Assembly: GCA_046565505.1 (NCBI GenBank)
Contig: JBKHYJ010000021.1
Location: forward strand, 1-33,440
Direction: 5' to 3'
DNA: 33,440 bases
Source of the DNA: JBKHYJ01 sp046565505
GTDB taxonomy: Bacteria; Acidobacteriota; Blastocatellia; UBA7656
Shown: piece by piece, positions 6,840 to 15,323 of the stretch
Layout of the letters: each line of letters starts with the position of its first letter
How positions within the stretch are numbered: the first letter of the stretch is position 1
Program-made: the position numbers and the translations under genes
The notes under the pieces: generated by a model
What the model was told of the DNA's origin: nothing
Databases searched by the model: none
Seen by the model: only the letters and a program-made list of their open reading frames with translations

Positions 6840-8855
6840 TTGTCAATCTCTGAACAGGAATCCGACGACAGTTTTTTCGCAGAGTTTCTCGACGACTATT
6901 TCGCGGAGAGCGAAGAGCACCTGACCATCTTGCGCCGTAACCTGCTCGCGCTAGAGCGGTTCGTCGGCAGGCCCGCGATAGAGCGCGGTCTGCTCGACGA
7001 GACATTTCGCAGCTTCCACTCGCTGAAGGGCATATCGGGGATGGTCGGCGTGCGGGAGGCCGAACAACTCGCGCATGAGATGGAGTCTTACCTCCGCGCC
7101 CTTCGGCAGGATCAGACGATGCTCACGGAAGAAGGCATGGACGGCCTCATCGCGGGCACGAAGATGTTAGAGCGCGTCATCTCCGCGAGGCGCGGGCAGA
7201 ATCCGCCGCCCGACATCGCCCCGGTCATGGCGCAGATCGAATCAGTAATCCTGAGCGAAGCCCCCGCCCCCCCGCCGCGCCCTCCGGCCGAAGACGGCCC
7301 CGCCCCGATTGAAGCTTCGGGGATGACTGATGGGGCGCAGACCCGCGACCCGGGCGGCATCGGCATGAGAACATGGCGCTTTGAATTCGCGCCGTCGCCC
7401 GAGCTTTCCGCCCGCGGCGTCAACGTCAACACCGTCCGCGCTCGCCTGCAAGGGTTGGGCGAGCTCAGGAGCAGCGCCCCGCGGGTGATGCCCGGCGGCG
7501 GCATCGCGTTCGACTTCATCGTCGCAACAAGGGCCGGCGAATCAATGTTCCTCCCGATGCGCGAAGACGGCATTACTTTTGAATTGCACGACGGGCCGCC
7601 CGTAACGACTGATGAATCGAAAGAGGCCGTGGATTCAGGGGCGGAGTCGTCGGCCTCCGCCCCGGCGATCGCGCCCTCCAACATCGTGCGAGTGAGCCTG
7701 GGCAGGCTCGACGAGCTGATGACGATGGTCGGCGAGATGGTCATCAGCCGCGCGCGGCTTGAAGATAACCTCAGGAACGCCGAGCCCGATATTCCCGCGT
7801 CTCACTGGCGGGCTTTGCAGGAGACTAACCAGATAATCGCGCGCCAACTGCGTGACCTGCGCGAAGGCGTCATGCGCGTGCGCATGGTCGCCGTCGGCGA
7901 GATATTCGAGCGCATGCGTTTTGTCGTCCGCGACCTGTCGCGCGAATACCGGAAGAAGATCGGGCTGGAACTGAGCGGCCAGGAAACAGAGATTGATAAG
8001 CTGCTTATAGAGCGGATGATGGACCCGCTGCTGCACCTCGTGCGGAACGCGATCAGCCACGGGCTGGAATCGGCCGCCGAGCGCGAGGCCGCGGGCAAGC
8101 CCGCCGAAGGCAAGATCGCGCTGCGCGCCTTCACGGCGGCGGAGATGGCCGTGATTGAAGTCGAAGACGACGGGCGCGGCATCGACCGCGAGCGTGTCGC
8201 CGCGCGCGCCCGCGGGATGGGGTTGATAGCAGACGACGCGGGCCTCGACGACGCGGCGCTCCTTGAGTTGATCTGCTCGCCGGGTTTTTCGACCCGCGAC
8301 GAGGCGGACCGCGCGAGCGGGCGCGGCGTCGGCATGGCGGTCGTGAAGAACACGGTGCTCGGACTCGGCGGACAGTTTACGCTAGACTCTGTCCCGGGGC
8401 GCGGCACGCGCTTCACCATACAATTGCCGATCACGCTAGCGATAGCCGACGCCTTGATCGTTTCGGCCGGCGGCCAGAAATTCGCCGTGCCTCAGTCGTC
8501 CGTCCGCGAAGTCATGGAGGTGGAGCCTCGGTCGGTCAAGGCTTTCGAGAATAACGAGATCATTCACTACCGCGGCGGCGTCCTGCCGATAGTGCGGCTC
8601 GCGCGGCTGTTCGGGCTTGACGAAAAATACGGTCGGGCATTTCATGCTTTCGTCGTCGGCAGCGGGGTTAATGCCGCGGGCGTGGCGGTCGACCGGATAC
8701 TCGGGCAGCGCGAGATCGTCGTGCGCGCGATCAACGACCCGCTGATCCAGGTGTCGGGCATCACGGGCGCGACGGAGCTCGGCGACGGGCGCGCCGTGCT
8801 GATACTCGACGCGGCGGCGCTCATTAAGCAGTCGGCGGCGCGCGGATTAAGCTGA
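6840..8855 (+). CDS. cheA: chemotaxis histidine kinase CheA
   Basis: The 671-residue product has the CheA order. An HPt domain carries the phosphorylated H60 (FHSLKG), followed by a Pro/Ala-rich linker and a small P2-like domain (about 178-255). The dimerisation helices begin near 281 (NIVRVSLGRLDELMTMVGEMV). The ATPase domain has the N box around 397 (LLHLVRNAISHGLE), DDGRGI, and RGVGMAVVKN near 495. A C-terminal CheW-like domain runs from about 520. The start is TTG 6840 with a GGGTG-type site before it. In the complex with CheW and receptor it autophosphorylates and passes phosphate to CheY and CheB. It has no C-terminal receiver, unlike FrzE-type kinases. Confidence 0.95.
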   Translation: MSISEQESDDSFFAEFLDDYFAESEEHLTILRRNLLALERFVGRPAIERGLLDETFRSFHSLKGISGMVGVREAEQLAHEMESYLRALRQDQTMLTEEGMDGLIAGTKMLERVISARRGQNPPPDIAPVMAQIESVILSEAPAPPPRPPAEDGPAPIEASGMTDGAQTRDPGGIGMRTWRFEFAPSPELSARGVNVNTVRARLQGLGELRSSAPRVMPGGGIAFDFIVATRAGESMFLPMREDGITFELHDGPPVTTDESKEAVDSGAESSASAPAIAPSNIVRVSLGRLDELMTMVGEMVISRARLEDNLRNAEPDIPASHWRALQETNQIIARQLRDLREGVMRVRMVAVGEIFERMRFVVRDLSREYRKKIGLELSGQETEIDKLLIERMMDPLLHLVRNAISHGLESAAEREAAGKPAEGKIALRAFTAAEMAVIEVEDDGRGIDRERVAARARGMGLIADDAGLDDAALLELICSPGFSTRDEADRASGRGVGMAVVKNTVLGLGGQFTLDSVPGRGTRFTIQLPITLAIADALIVSAGGQKFAVPQSSVREVMEVEPRSVKAFENNEIIHYRGGVLPIVRLARLFGLDEKYGRAFHAFVVGSGVNAAGVAVDRILGQREIVVRAINDPLIQVSGITGATELGDGRAVLILDAAALIKQSAARGLS

Positions 8856-8884
8856 CCGCCGGCCGCCTCAAGGTGAGTTTAGAC

Positions 8885-9367
8885 ATGGCAGAAGACGGCG
8901 CGAAGGATCAAGACGGTTCAGAGCCGTTCATACTTTTCGAGCTTGCGGGCACGACCTACGGCGTGCCGAGCCGCGCCGTGCGGCAGGTGGAGCTCGTCGA
9001 GCACGTAACGCCCGTGCCGAACGCGCCGCCCGCGGTCGAGGGCGTGATATTCTCGCGCGGACAGGTCATACCCGCGGTGAACCTGCGCGCCAGGTTCGGG
9101 TTCGAGAAGGCGCAGCACGACTTGAAGACCCGGCTGATCGTCGTCAACGTGAAGGGCCGCGTGGTGGGCCTGATCGTGGACTCCGCGCGCGAGTTCACGT
9201 CCATCCCCTTGAGCGCGATCCAGCCGCCTAACGAAGCCATCTCGGGGCTGAGGGGGAAATACCTCGAAGGGATTGCGACGCTGGGCGAGCGAATAATATT
9301 GATACTCAGCCTCGATGAAGTTATTGACCAGGCGGAGGCCATTACAACAGCGCCCGAAGGCGCGTAA
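8885..9367 (+). CDS. cheW: chemotaxis coupling protein CheW
   Basis: A 160-residue CheW domain (FILFELAGTTYGVPSRAVRQVE, then NAPPAVEGVIFSRGQVIPAVNLRARFG and LIVVNVKGRVVGLIVDSARE). It couples the receptor to CheA in the signalling array. I placed the start at ATG 8885, preceded by AAGGTGAG; an upstream in-frame GTG at 8873 has no clear ribosome binding site. The gene lies 29 bases after cheA and 17 bases before the receptor gene, so all three are likely cotranscribed. Confidence 0.92.
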   Translation: MAEDGAKDQDGSEPFILFELAGTTYGVPSRAVRQVELVEHVTPVPNAPPAVEGVIFSRGQVIPAVNLRARFGFEKAQHDLKTRLIVVNVKGRVVGLIVDSAREFTSIPLSAIQPPNEAISGLRGKYLEGIATLGERIILILSLDEVIDQAEAITTAPEGA

Positions 9368-9384
9368 CCAGGGAGGGAAACCGA

Positions 9385-11493
9385 ATGGCCGCTCAGATGG
9401 GCAGGGACCATGTTGACTTGAAGCTGGGCGTCGAGCGCGCGCGCGAAGAAGCCAGTCAGGTGACGCGCACGGCAGACGAAATCTCGCGCACCGCCGACCA
9501 GGTGGCGGAGGGGGCCCAGCGACAGATCGGCTCGCTCGACGGGATAGTCGGCAGCGCCACCCAGATGGCTGCTTCTTTAAAAGAGACTGCCGCGCAGGCC
9601 GAATCCGTCGCGGTATCGGCGGAACAACTTGTTTCCGCCGTCAACGAGATGGCAGCCTCCGTAGAGCAGATCACCGCCAACGCCGTGAACCTGAGCTCAT
9701 CGGTCGGCCAGACGGCGACCTCGATTAAGGAGACGATTGCCACCATCCAAAACGTGGCGAGCACCTCCGAGGAGATGGCCGCGTCCGCCGAGCAGGTCAC
9801 GGCATCCATGAATGAGATGTCCGCCTCCATCAGGAGCGTGAGCGGCGACACCGTCGCGCTGGCCTCCGCCGTAGACGAGAGCGCCGCGTCTATCGAAGAG
9901 ATGACCCGCTCTATCCAAGGCATCGCGTCGAATGCCGACGACCTGTCGGCCGCCGCCGAGCAGACCGCCTCCTCCGTCAACGAGATGGGCGCGTCCATCG
10001 AAGAGGTCGCGGCGATGGCGGAAAACCTCGCGGCTTCCGTAGAAGAGCTCTCCACCTCTATCGAAGAAATGGCGCGCTCGATACAGGGCGTCGCGCAGAA
10101 CTCGGGTCGGATCACTGAGGTGGCGGCCGGGGCGGCCGCGAGTGCCGAAGAGATGGACCGCTCCATTCGCTCCGTTGCCTCGCTCGCCAGGAAGGCCGAC
10201 GAGACGACCGCGCGCGTGGCCCGCGACGCCGAGGAGGGCGGCGGCATCGTCCAGAAGTCGATACATGGATTCGGGCGCGTGCGAGATTCTATGGCGCAGT
10301 CCGCGACCGTCATGCGCGAGATGGGCCGCCGCGCGAGCGAGATCAGCTCCATCGTAGACACCATCAACTTGATTGCCGAGCGCACGAATCTATTATCGCT
10401 CAACGCCTCCATCGAGGCGGCCCGTGCCGGCGAGGCGGGGCGCGGCTTCAGCGTCGTCGCCGAAGAGATCCGCAACCTCGCGGACCGCTCGGCCCGCGCG
10501 ACGGCCGACATCGCCGCCATCATCAAGGGGCTGCAAGAGGTCGCCCAGGAGGCCGTCACCGCATCGAGCGAAGGCATGCGCGTGGCCGATGACAACAGCC
10601 GCCTGGCCGAAGAGGGCGCGGCCGGGCTGAAGAAGATTCTCGCCGGCGTTCAGGAGACGACCCAGATCGTAGCCCAGATCGCCCGCGCCACGGACGAGCA
10701 GTTGAGCGCCGGGCAGACGGTCGTGAGCGCCATATCTACAACCGTCAATCAGGCAAAGGAGGTGTCGGCCGCGGCCTCCGAGCAGGCGAAGGCCGTCGAG
10801 ACTATAGTTCAGGCCACCTCGCACATGAGAAAGACCGCGCAGCAAGTCTCTCAGGCCATGAACGAGCAGGGGCGGGCCGCCCGCGAGCTGATTAAGGCCG
10901 CGCAAAGTACGACTTCAATCGCCTCGCAGGTCCGCAAAGCTTCATCCGAGCAAGCCAAAGCCGCGAATCAAATCGCGCAGGCGGTCGAAACCATGCGCCG
11001 CGGCGCGACCTCCACTTCGCGCGCCCTTGCCGAGCAGACGACGACGAGCGACCAGGTCTCGACAGAGGCCGCGCGACTCGCGGCCGGCATTACGAGCATC
11101 AGCAAGGCGATGAGGGAGCAGGCCGAGGCGGCCGGAGAAATAACTACGGCGGCGGAGAAAATGCGCGCGCAGACCGAGCAGCTCGCGAAAGGGATGGCCG
11201 AGCAGACGCGCGCAATAAAAGACATGTCGGCCGGCGCGCGGAACGTCGGCAAACAGATCAACCTTATTACGCGCGACAACCGCGAGCACTCGGCCGCCTC
11301 GGCGGGGATACTTCATGGGCTGTCCGACATACGGCAGATCACGGAGCGTAACGCGCAGGGCGTCAGGGACACTTTGCGCGGCACGCAAAACCTGACCGAG
11401 CGGGCGCACATGCTCAATTCGATCATGGACGGCTTGCACACTAACGGGCGCGTAGAGAAGAAGGGCAGGAATAAAAAGAAGTCCAAGAAGTGA
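9385..11493 (+). CDS. soluble chemoreceptor (MCP) with very long symmetric coiled-coil arms
   Basis: The 702-residue product has no membrane segment, no HAMP and no ligand-binding domain. The MCP tip is clear: ERTNLLSLNASIEAARAGE at residues 332-350, then GRGFSVVAEEIRNLA. The hairpin turn (about 348-352) is at the exact middle. The N-terminal arm holds three 56-residue repeats (residues 78-133, 134-189, 190-245; motif SAEQ..SVNEM.ASI). The C-terminal arm holds three different 56-residue repeats (465-520, 521-576, 577-632; motif EQAKA...I..A...MR). Each repeat is eight heptads, so the two arms are extended in register. The tail is Lys-rich, and no CheR-tethering NWETF pentapeptide is present. 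GGGAGGG precedes the ATG. It probably signals from the cytoplasm via CheW and CheA. Confidence 0.93.
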   Translation: MAAQMGRDHVDLKLGVERAREEASQVTRTADEISRTADQVAEGAQRQIGSLDGIVGSATQMAASLKETAAQAESVAVSAEQLVSAVNEMAASVEQITANAVNLSSSVGQTATSIKETIATIQNVASTSEEMAASAEQVTASMNEMSASIRSVSGDTVALASAVDESAASIEEMTRSIQGIASNADDLSAAAEQTASSVNEMGASIEEVAAMAENLAASVEELSTSIEEMARSIQGVAQNSGRITEVAAGAAASAEEMDRSIRSVASLARKADETTARVARDAEEGGGIVQKSIHGFGRVRDSMAQSATVMREMGRRASEISSIVDTINLIAERTNLLSLNASIEAARAGEAGRGFSVVAEEIRNLADRSARATADIAAIIKGLQEVAQEAVTASSEGMRVADDNSRLAEEGAAGLKKILAGVQETTQIVAQIARATDEQLSAGQTVVSAISTTVNQAKEVSAAASEQAKAVETIVQATSHMRKTAQQVSQAMNEQGRAARELIKAAQSTTSIASQVRKASSEQAKAANQIAQAVETMRRGATSTSRALAEQTTTSDQVSTEAARLAAGITSISKAMREQAEAAGEITTAAEKMRAQTEQLAKGMAEQTRAIKDMSAGARNVGKQINLITRDNREHSAASAGILHGLSDIRQITERNAQGVRDTLRGTQNLTERAHMLNSIMDGLHTNGRVEKKGRNKKKSKK

Positions 11494-11530
11494 ATCGGAC
11501 GCAGGCTCAGGTTATCGACGCACGGCCTCC

Positions 11531-14314
11531 ATGACTATGGCATGTCAAGGGGGTCAGCGCGCCGAGAGCCCGCGGCTCCACAACACTATGTCTTCAGTCG
11601 AGCAGAAGGTCGGTATATTCATAACGGACGCGAGCCTCGTTGTACGGTCGTGGGACGGGTGGCTGGCGTCCGCCACCGGCGTAAGCCCGGAAGATGCGCG
11701 CGGGCGGCCGCTGGTCGCGATCTTCCCAGAGCTTGAAACGCGAGGTATGGTTGCGCGACTCGAGCGCGTGCTGGCCGATGGCAGCGTCGAGATCCTCGCG
11801 CCGACCTTTCATCATTATCTCATTGCTTGCGCGCCCCTCGAGCCGTCAGGGCGGTTCGACAGGATGCAGCAGCACGTCACCATCGCGCCGCTGCGCGAGA
11901 ACGAGTCTATCGTAGGCGTGATCGTTACTATCGAAGACGTCACCGCGCGGCTCGACAGGGAGCGCGACCTGGCCGAGCAGCTAGCGAGCCCGGACGAGCA
12001 GACCAGGCTGCGGGCCGCGCAGGCCCTCGCCGAGGAAGACGCGCGCTCGGCGGCGCAGAGGCTCGCGGGCTCGCTCGGCGACGAGAGCTGGCGCGTGCGC
12101 AAGACGGTCGTCGATGGCCTGGCGCGCAAAGCGGGGGCCGATGAGGTAAACATTTTATTGCGCGCACTGCGCGAGGAGCACCACAACCCGGGCGTCCTCA
12201 ACAGCGCGTTACAGGTGCTTGCGCTCGGCGGCATTGACGCGATTGAGCCGCTCACAGAATTCCTGAATGACTCGGACGTTGACCTCCGCATATACGCCAC
12301 GCATGCCCTCGGCGACCAGCATGACCCGCGCGCCGTCCACGTTCTGATTAACACGCTCAAGGACGAGAACGTCAACGTGCGGTATCACGCGATTGAGGCG
12401 CTCGGGAAGATGCGCGCGGCCGAAGCCGCCGACGCACTTGCCGCGGTCGCCGAATCGCGCGATTTCTTCCTGGCCTTCCCCGCCCTCGACGCCCTCACGA
12501 GCATCGGCGATTCGCGCATCGCGCCGCGCCTCGTCCCTTTGCTCGAAGACGAGATGCTGCACTCGCCGGCCACCGACGCGCTGGGCCGGCTGGGCGACGA
12601 GGACGTTATCGTACCGCTCGTCGAGTCGTTAAACACGCCGGGCGCGCACGCGCTGGTGGTAGCGCGCGCGCTCGCGACGCTCTACGACCGCTACGAAAAG
12701 TCATACCGCGAAGGCTCCCACATCGCGGACCTGGCGCGCGGGGCGATCGACGCGGTCGGGGTGCAGAATTTACTTGATGCCATCGACCACACGAGCGGCG
12801 ATAACCTGCGCCCGCTCGCACTGGTTTTAGGGTGGCTGGAGGGCGAGGCCGTCGAGCGCGCGCTGGCGCGGCTGCTCGGCCAGTCAACCGCGCGCAAAGA
12901 AGTCGTCGAATCGCTCGTGCGCTATGGCGAGCGCGTTACGCAATTATTAATCGAGCAGCTCGACCACGAAGAGGTCGAGGCGCGTAAGGCCGCCGTCATC
13001 GCGCTCGGGCGCATCGGGGACCCCGCCGGCGTGCCCGCGCTACTGGGGAAGCTGACGGACGACGACCAGTTGACGGTCGTTGCGGCGGGTGCGCTCGGGA
13101 AGATCGGGGACCACCGCGCCTTTGAAGGGCTGCTTGAAATGATCGGTCATACGAACGCGGCCGTGCGCCAGGCCGTCGTGGCCGCCATCAACTCACTCGG
13201 CCACCCGGAAACGGCCGCTCGCTCGCTCGCCCTGCTCGAAGACGCGGACCCGCGCGTGCGCGAATCCGCTGTTAAGATAGCGGGCTACTTCGGCTTCCCC
13301 GAATGCAAGGATTTGCTACTGGAGCGTTGCCGCGACGAAGATGAGAACGTGCGTCGTGCCGCGGTAGAGCACATCCCTTACCTGGAAGACGCGCGCGCGG
13401 TCCCGACCCTGGTCGAGGCGTTGGGCGGCGGCACGCCCCGCGTGCGAGCCGCCGCCGCTAACGCCTTCGCGCAGGTTGAGAGCGACGCGGCGTTGCCCCA
13501 CCTGCTCGGCGCGCTGAACGACAAGGACTCCTGGGTGCGATACTTTGCCGCGCGCTCAATCGGGCACCACGGCTACGGCGAAGGTCTGGACCCGCTCGCG
13601 GAAGTCGCGAGGGGGGATGGCGCCAGCCACGTGAGGATCGCGGCCGTGGATTCGCTCGGCAAGATTGATGGCCCGCGCGCGGTCGCCATCCTCTCGTCGC
13701 TCGTCCAAAGCCCTGACACGGACCTGGCCGCCGCCGCGTTGAAATCACTCGGGCAGATCAATGATCCAGCGGCACTGCCACCGCTGCTTGACGCGCTGCG
13801 CTCTCCCGTCGCGGCGATTCGGCTTGAGGCCTTGCAGGCGCTCGGCGCGCGCGGCGAAAAAGAGGCGGTCGAAGCGATTCAATGGGCCGCCGCGACGGAT
13901 TCGGATTCGCAAGTGGCGGGCGCGGCTATCGAGGCGCTCGCGCGGCTTGCCACGCAGGAATCCGTGGCCGCGCTGGTCGACCTGACTGCGCAGGCCGTCC
14001 GCAGAGAAGAAAGCATCGCCGCGCTCGCACGCATGGACGAACAGAAGATCGCGATGATCGGGGCCGGGCTTAAGCACACGCAAGCGAGCGTGCGCCGCGC
14101 GGTCGTGGAGGCGCTCGGCAGGATGAAACACCCGCTCGCTTCCGAGGCGTTGGGCGCCGCTTTGGATGATGAAGAACCGTCCGTTCGTTTGGCAGCCGCG
14201 ACCGCCCTTTCGCGCCTGGGCAGCCGCAGCGCGGAGCGGAAACTATTAGCTTTGATGCGCACGGACCCGGACACCGCCGTGCGCAGGGCGGCGCAAAAGG
14301 CGTTGGGCAGGTGA
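11531..14314 (+). CDS. PAS domain fused to a long HEAT-repeat array
   Basis: The 927-residue product has an N-terminal PAS domain (about residues 22-140: VGIFITDASLVVRSWDGWL to GVIVTIEDVTARLDRERDL). Then come roughly two dozen PBS-lyase-type HEAT repeats of about 31 residues (LGDESWRVRKTVVDGLARK and similar) to the C-terminus. HEAT solenoids are binding scaffolds, so this is probably a sensor-scaffold. Lyase activity is not expected, since many proteins use the repeat only for binding. It lies 37 bases after the receptor gene and before cheR. Its PAS domain closely resembles that of the hybrid kinase at 17451. The start is uncertain: ATG 11531, 11537 and 11588 all lack a clear ribosome binding site, but all leave the PAS domain intact. 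Confidence 0.88.
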   Translation: MTMACQGGQRAESPRLHNTMSSVEQKVGIFITDASLVVRSWDGWLASATGVSPEDARGRPLVAIFPELETRGMVARLERVLADGSVEILAPTFHHYLIACAPLEPSGRFDRMQQHVTIAPLRENESIVGVIVTIEDVTARLDRERDLAEQLASPDEQTRLRAAQALAEEDARSAAQRLAGSLGDESWRVRKTVVDGLARKAGADEVNILLRALREEHHNPGVLNSALQVLALGGIDAIEPLTEFLNDSDVDLRIYATHALGDQHDPRAVHVLINTLKDENVNVRYHAIEALGKMRAAEAADALAAVAESRDFFLAFPALDALTSIGDSRIAPRLVPLLEDEMLHSPATDALGRLGDEDVIVPLVESLNTPGAHALVVARALATLYDRYEKSYREGSHIADLARGAIDAVGVQNLLDAIDHTSGDNLRPLALVLGWLEGEAVERALARLLGQSTARKEVVESLVRYGERVTQLLIEQLDHEEVEARKAAVIALGRIGDPAGVPALLGKLTDDDQLTVVAAGALGKIGDHRAFEGLLEMIGHTNAAVRQAVVAAINSLGHPETAARSLALLEDADPRVRESAVKIAGYFGFPECKDLLLERCRDEDENVRRAAVEHIPYLEDARAVPTLVEALGGGTPRVRAAAANAFAQVESDAALPHLLGALNDKDSWVRYFAARSIGHHGYGEGLDPLAEVARGDGASHVRIAAVDSLGKIDGPRAVAILSSLVQSPDTDLAAAALKSLGQINDPAALPPLLDALRSPVAAIRLEALQALGARGEKEAVEAIQWAAATDSDSQVAGAAIEALARLATQESVAALVDLTAQAVRREESIAALARMDEQKIAMIGAGLKHTQASVRRAVVEALGRMKHPLASEALGAALDDEEPSVRLAAATALSRLGSRSAERKLLALMRTDPDTAVRRAAQKALGR

Positions 14315-14334
14315 CGCACGGTTTTACGCGATCA

Positions 14335-14417
14335 GCCTTCGGCTTTCACCCGCCGGCAAGTCTAGGGCGTGAAGGACCTCGCGCTCTGCCGGGGGCCTTC
14401 GGCTTTCACCCGCCGGC
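14335..14417 (+). repeat. pair of 23-bp direct repeats in the cheR upstream gap
   Basis: The 23-base sequence beginning GCCTTCGGCTTTCACC occurs at 14335-14357 and 14395-14417, exactly 60 bases apart, in the 116-base gap before cheR. A related inverted piece (GCGAAAGCCGAGG) precedes cheB near 15305. It could be a small intergenic repeat family or a regulatory site. Confidence 0.6.
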
Positions 14418-14430
14418 TGAGAACTGATCT

Positions 14431-15270
14431 ATGGCGTTCTACGCGGATACCCTCGGGCTGAGCGACAGCGCATTCACGCTTCTGCGCGACCTGATTCACG
14501 AGCGCATAGGGCTATTCTACGAGAACGGCAAAAGCAATCTTCTCAAGGACAAGCTCTCCGCGCTTGTGATCGAGCGCGGGTTCAATTCGTTCCTGGACTA
14601 CTACTATTTACTTAAATACGACGCGGCGGGCGAGTCGGAATGGAAGCGCGTGACGGACGCGCTTTCGGTCCCGGAGACTTACTTCTGGCGGGAGATGGAC
14701 CAGGTGCATGCACTGGTTAACGTGATTGTGCCGCAGTATTTCTCTACAGGCGGGGCGCGCCCGCTGCGCATATGGAGCGCGGCCTGCGCCACGGGCGAAG
14801 AGCCGCTCAGCATAGCGATGGCGCTCAACGAGGGGGGGTGGTTCGACCGCGCGCCCATAGAAATCTACGCGAGCGACGCGAGCGACGCCTCGGTTGAGAA
14901 GGCGCGGCGCGGGCTCTACCGCGAGCGCTCTTTCAGGAGCCTGCCGCCGAGTCTGCGCGAGAAGTATTTTTCCGAGGCGCGCGGCGGGTGGCGCGCGGCC
15001 CCCGGCCTTCATGCGAGAATAAACTGGGCGGTAGCAAATTTGATGGAGGAGCGGGACGTGGGGAGGTTCGCCGCCTCACCCATAATTTTCTGCCGCAACG
15101 TGTTCATCTACTTCTCAGACGACACGATCCGCAAGACCGTGCGCCTGTTCGCCGAGCGCATGCCCGAGCCGGGGTATTTATTCGTCGCCGCCGCGGAGTC
15201 GTTGTTGAGGCTTACGACGCAGCTTCAATTCAAAGAGATCGGCGGCGCGTTCGTTTACGTGAAGGGGTGA
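14431..15270 (+). CDS. cheR: chemotaxis protein methyltransferase CheR
   Basis: The 279-residue product has the small N-terminal CheR helix domain (residues 1-75) and the methyltransferase domain. Landmarks are VPETYFWRE, the SAM-binding loop WSAACATGEEPLSIAMAL, the acidic strand IYASDASDASVEKAR and the FCRNVFIYF motif. It transfers methyl groups from S-adenosylmethionine to glutamates on chemoreceptors, here most likely the soluble receptor encoded just upstream. No TPR extension is present. No strong ribosome binding site is seen before ATG 14431. Confidence 0.93.
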   Translation: MAFYADTLGLSDSAFTLLRDLIHERIGLFYENGKSNLLKDKLSALVIERGFNSFLDYYYLLKYDAAGESEWKRVTDALSVPETYFWREMDQVHALVNVIVPQYFSTGGARPLRIWSAACATGEEPLSIAMALNEGGWFDRAPIEIYASDASDASVEKARRGLYRERSFRSLPPSLREKYFSEARGGWRAAPGLHARINWAVANLMEERDVGRFAASPIIFCRNVFIYFSDDTIRKTVRLFAERMPEPGYLFVAAAESLLRLTTQLQFKEIGGAFVYVKG

Positions 15271-15272
15271 TA

Positions 15273-15304
15273 GCCGGCCCTGGGCTGTGGGGGCCGGCCC
15301 TGGG
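15273..15304 (+). repeat. two direct copies of GCCGGCCCTGGG between cheR and cheB
   Basis: GCCGGCCCTGGG occurs at 15273-15284 and 15293-15304, a 20-base period, within the 53-base gap before cheB. Meaning unknown. Confidence 0.5.
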
Positions 15305-15323
15305 GCGAAAGCCGAGGAATGAC

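Noticed and set aside
9456..10595. Long minus-strand open frames opposite the receptor, CheA and HEAT genes
   Set aside because: They mirror GC-rich repetitive coding sequence, have low-complexity Ser/Ala/Arg products, and lie opposite well-supported genes.
14988..15323. Upstream extension of the cheB frame
   Set aside because: It overlaps cheR in another frame, and conserved CheB sequence begins at ATG 15324 with a ribosome binding site.
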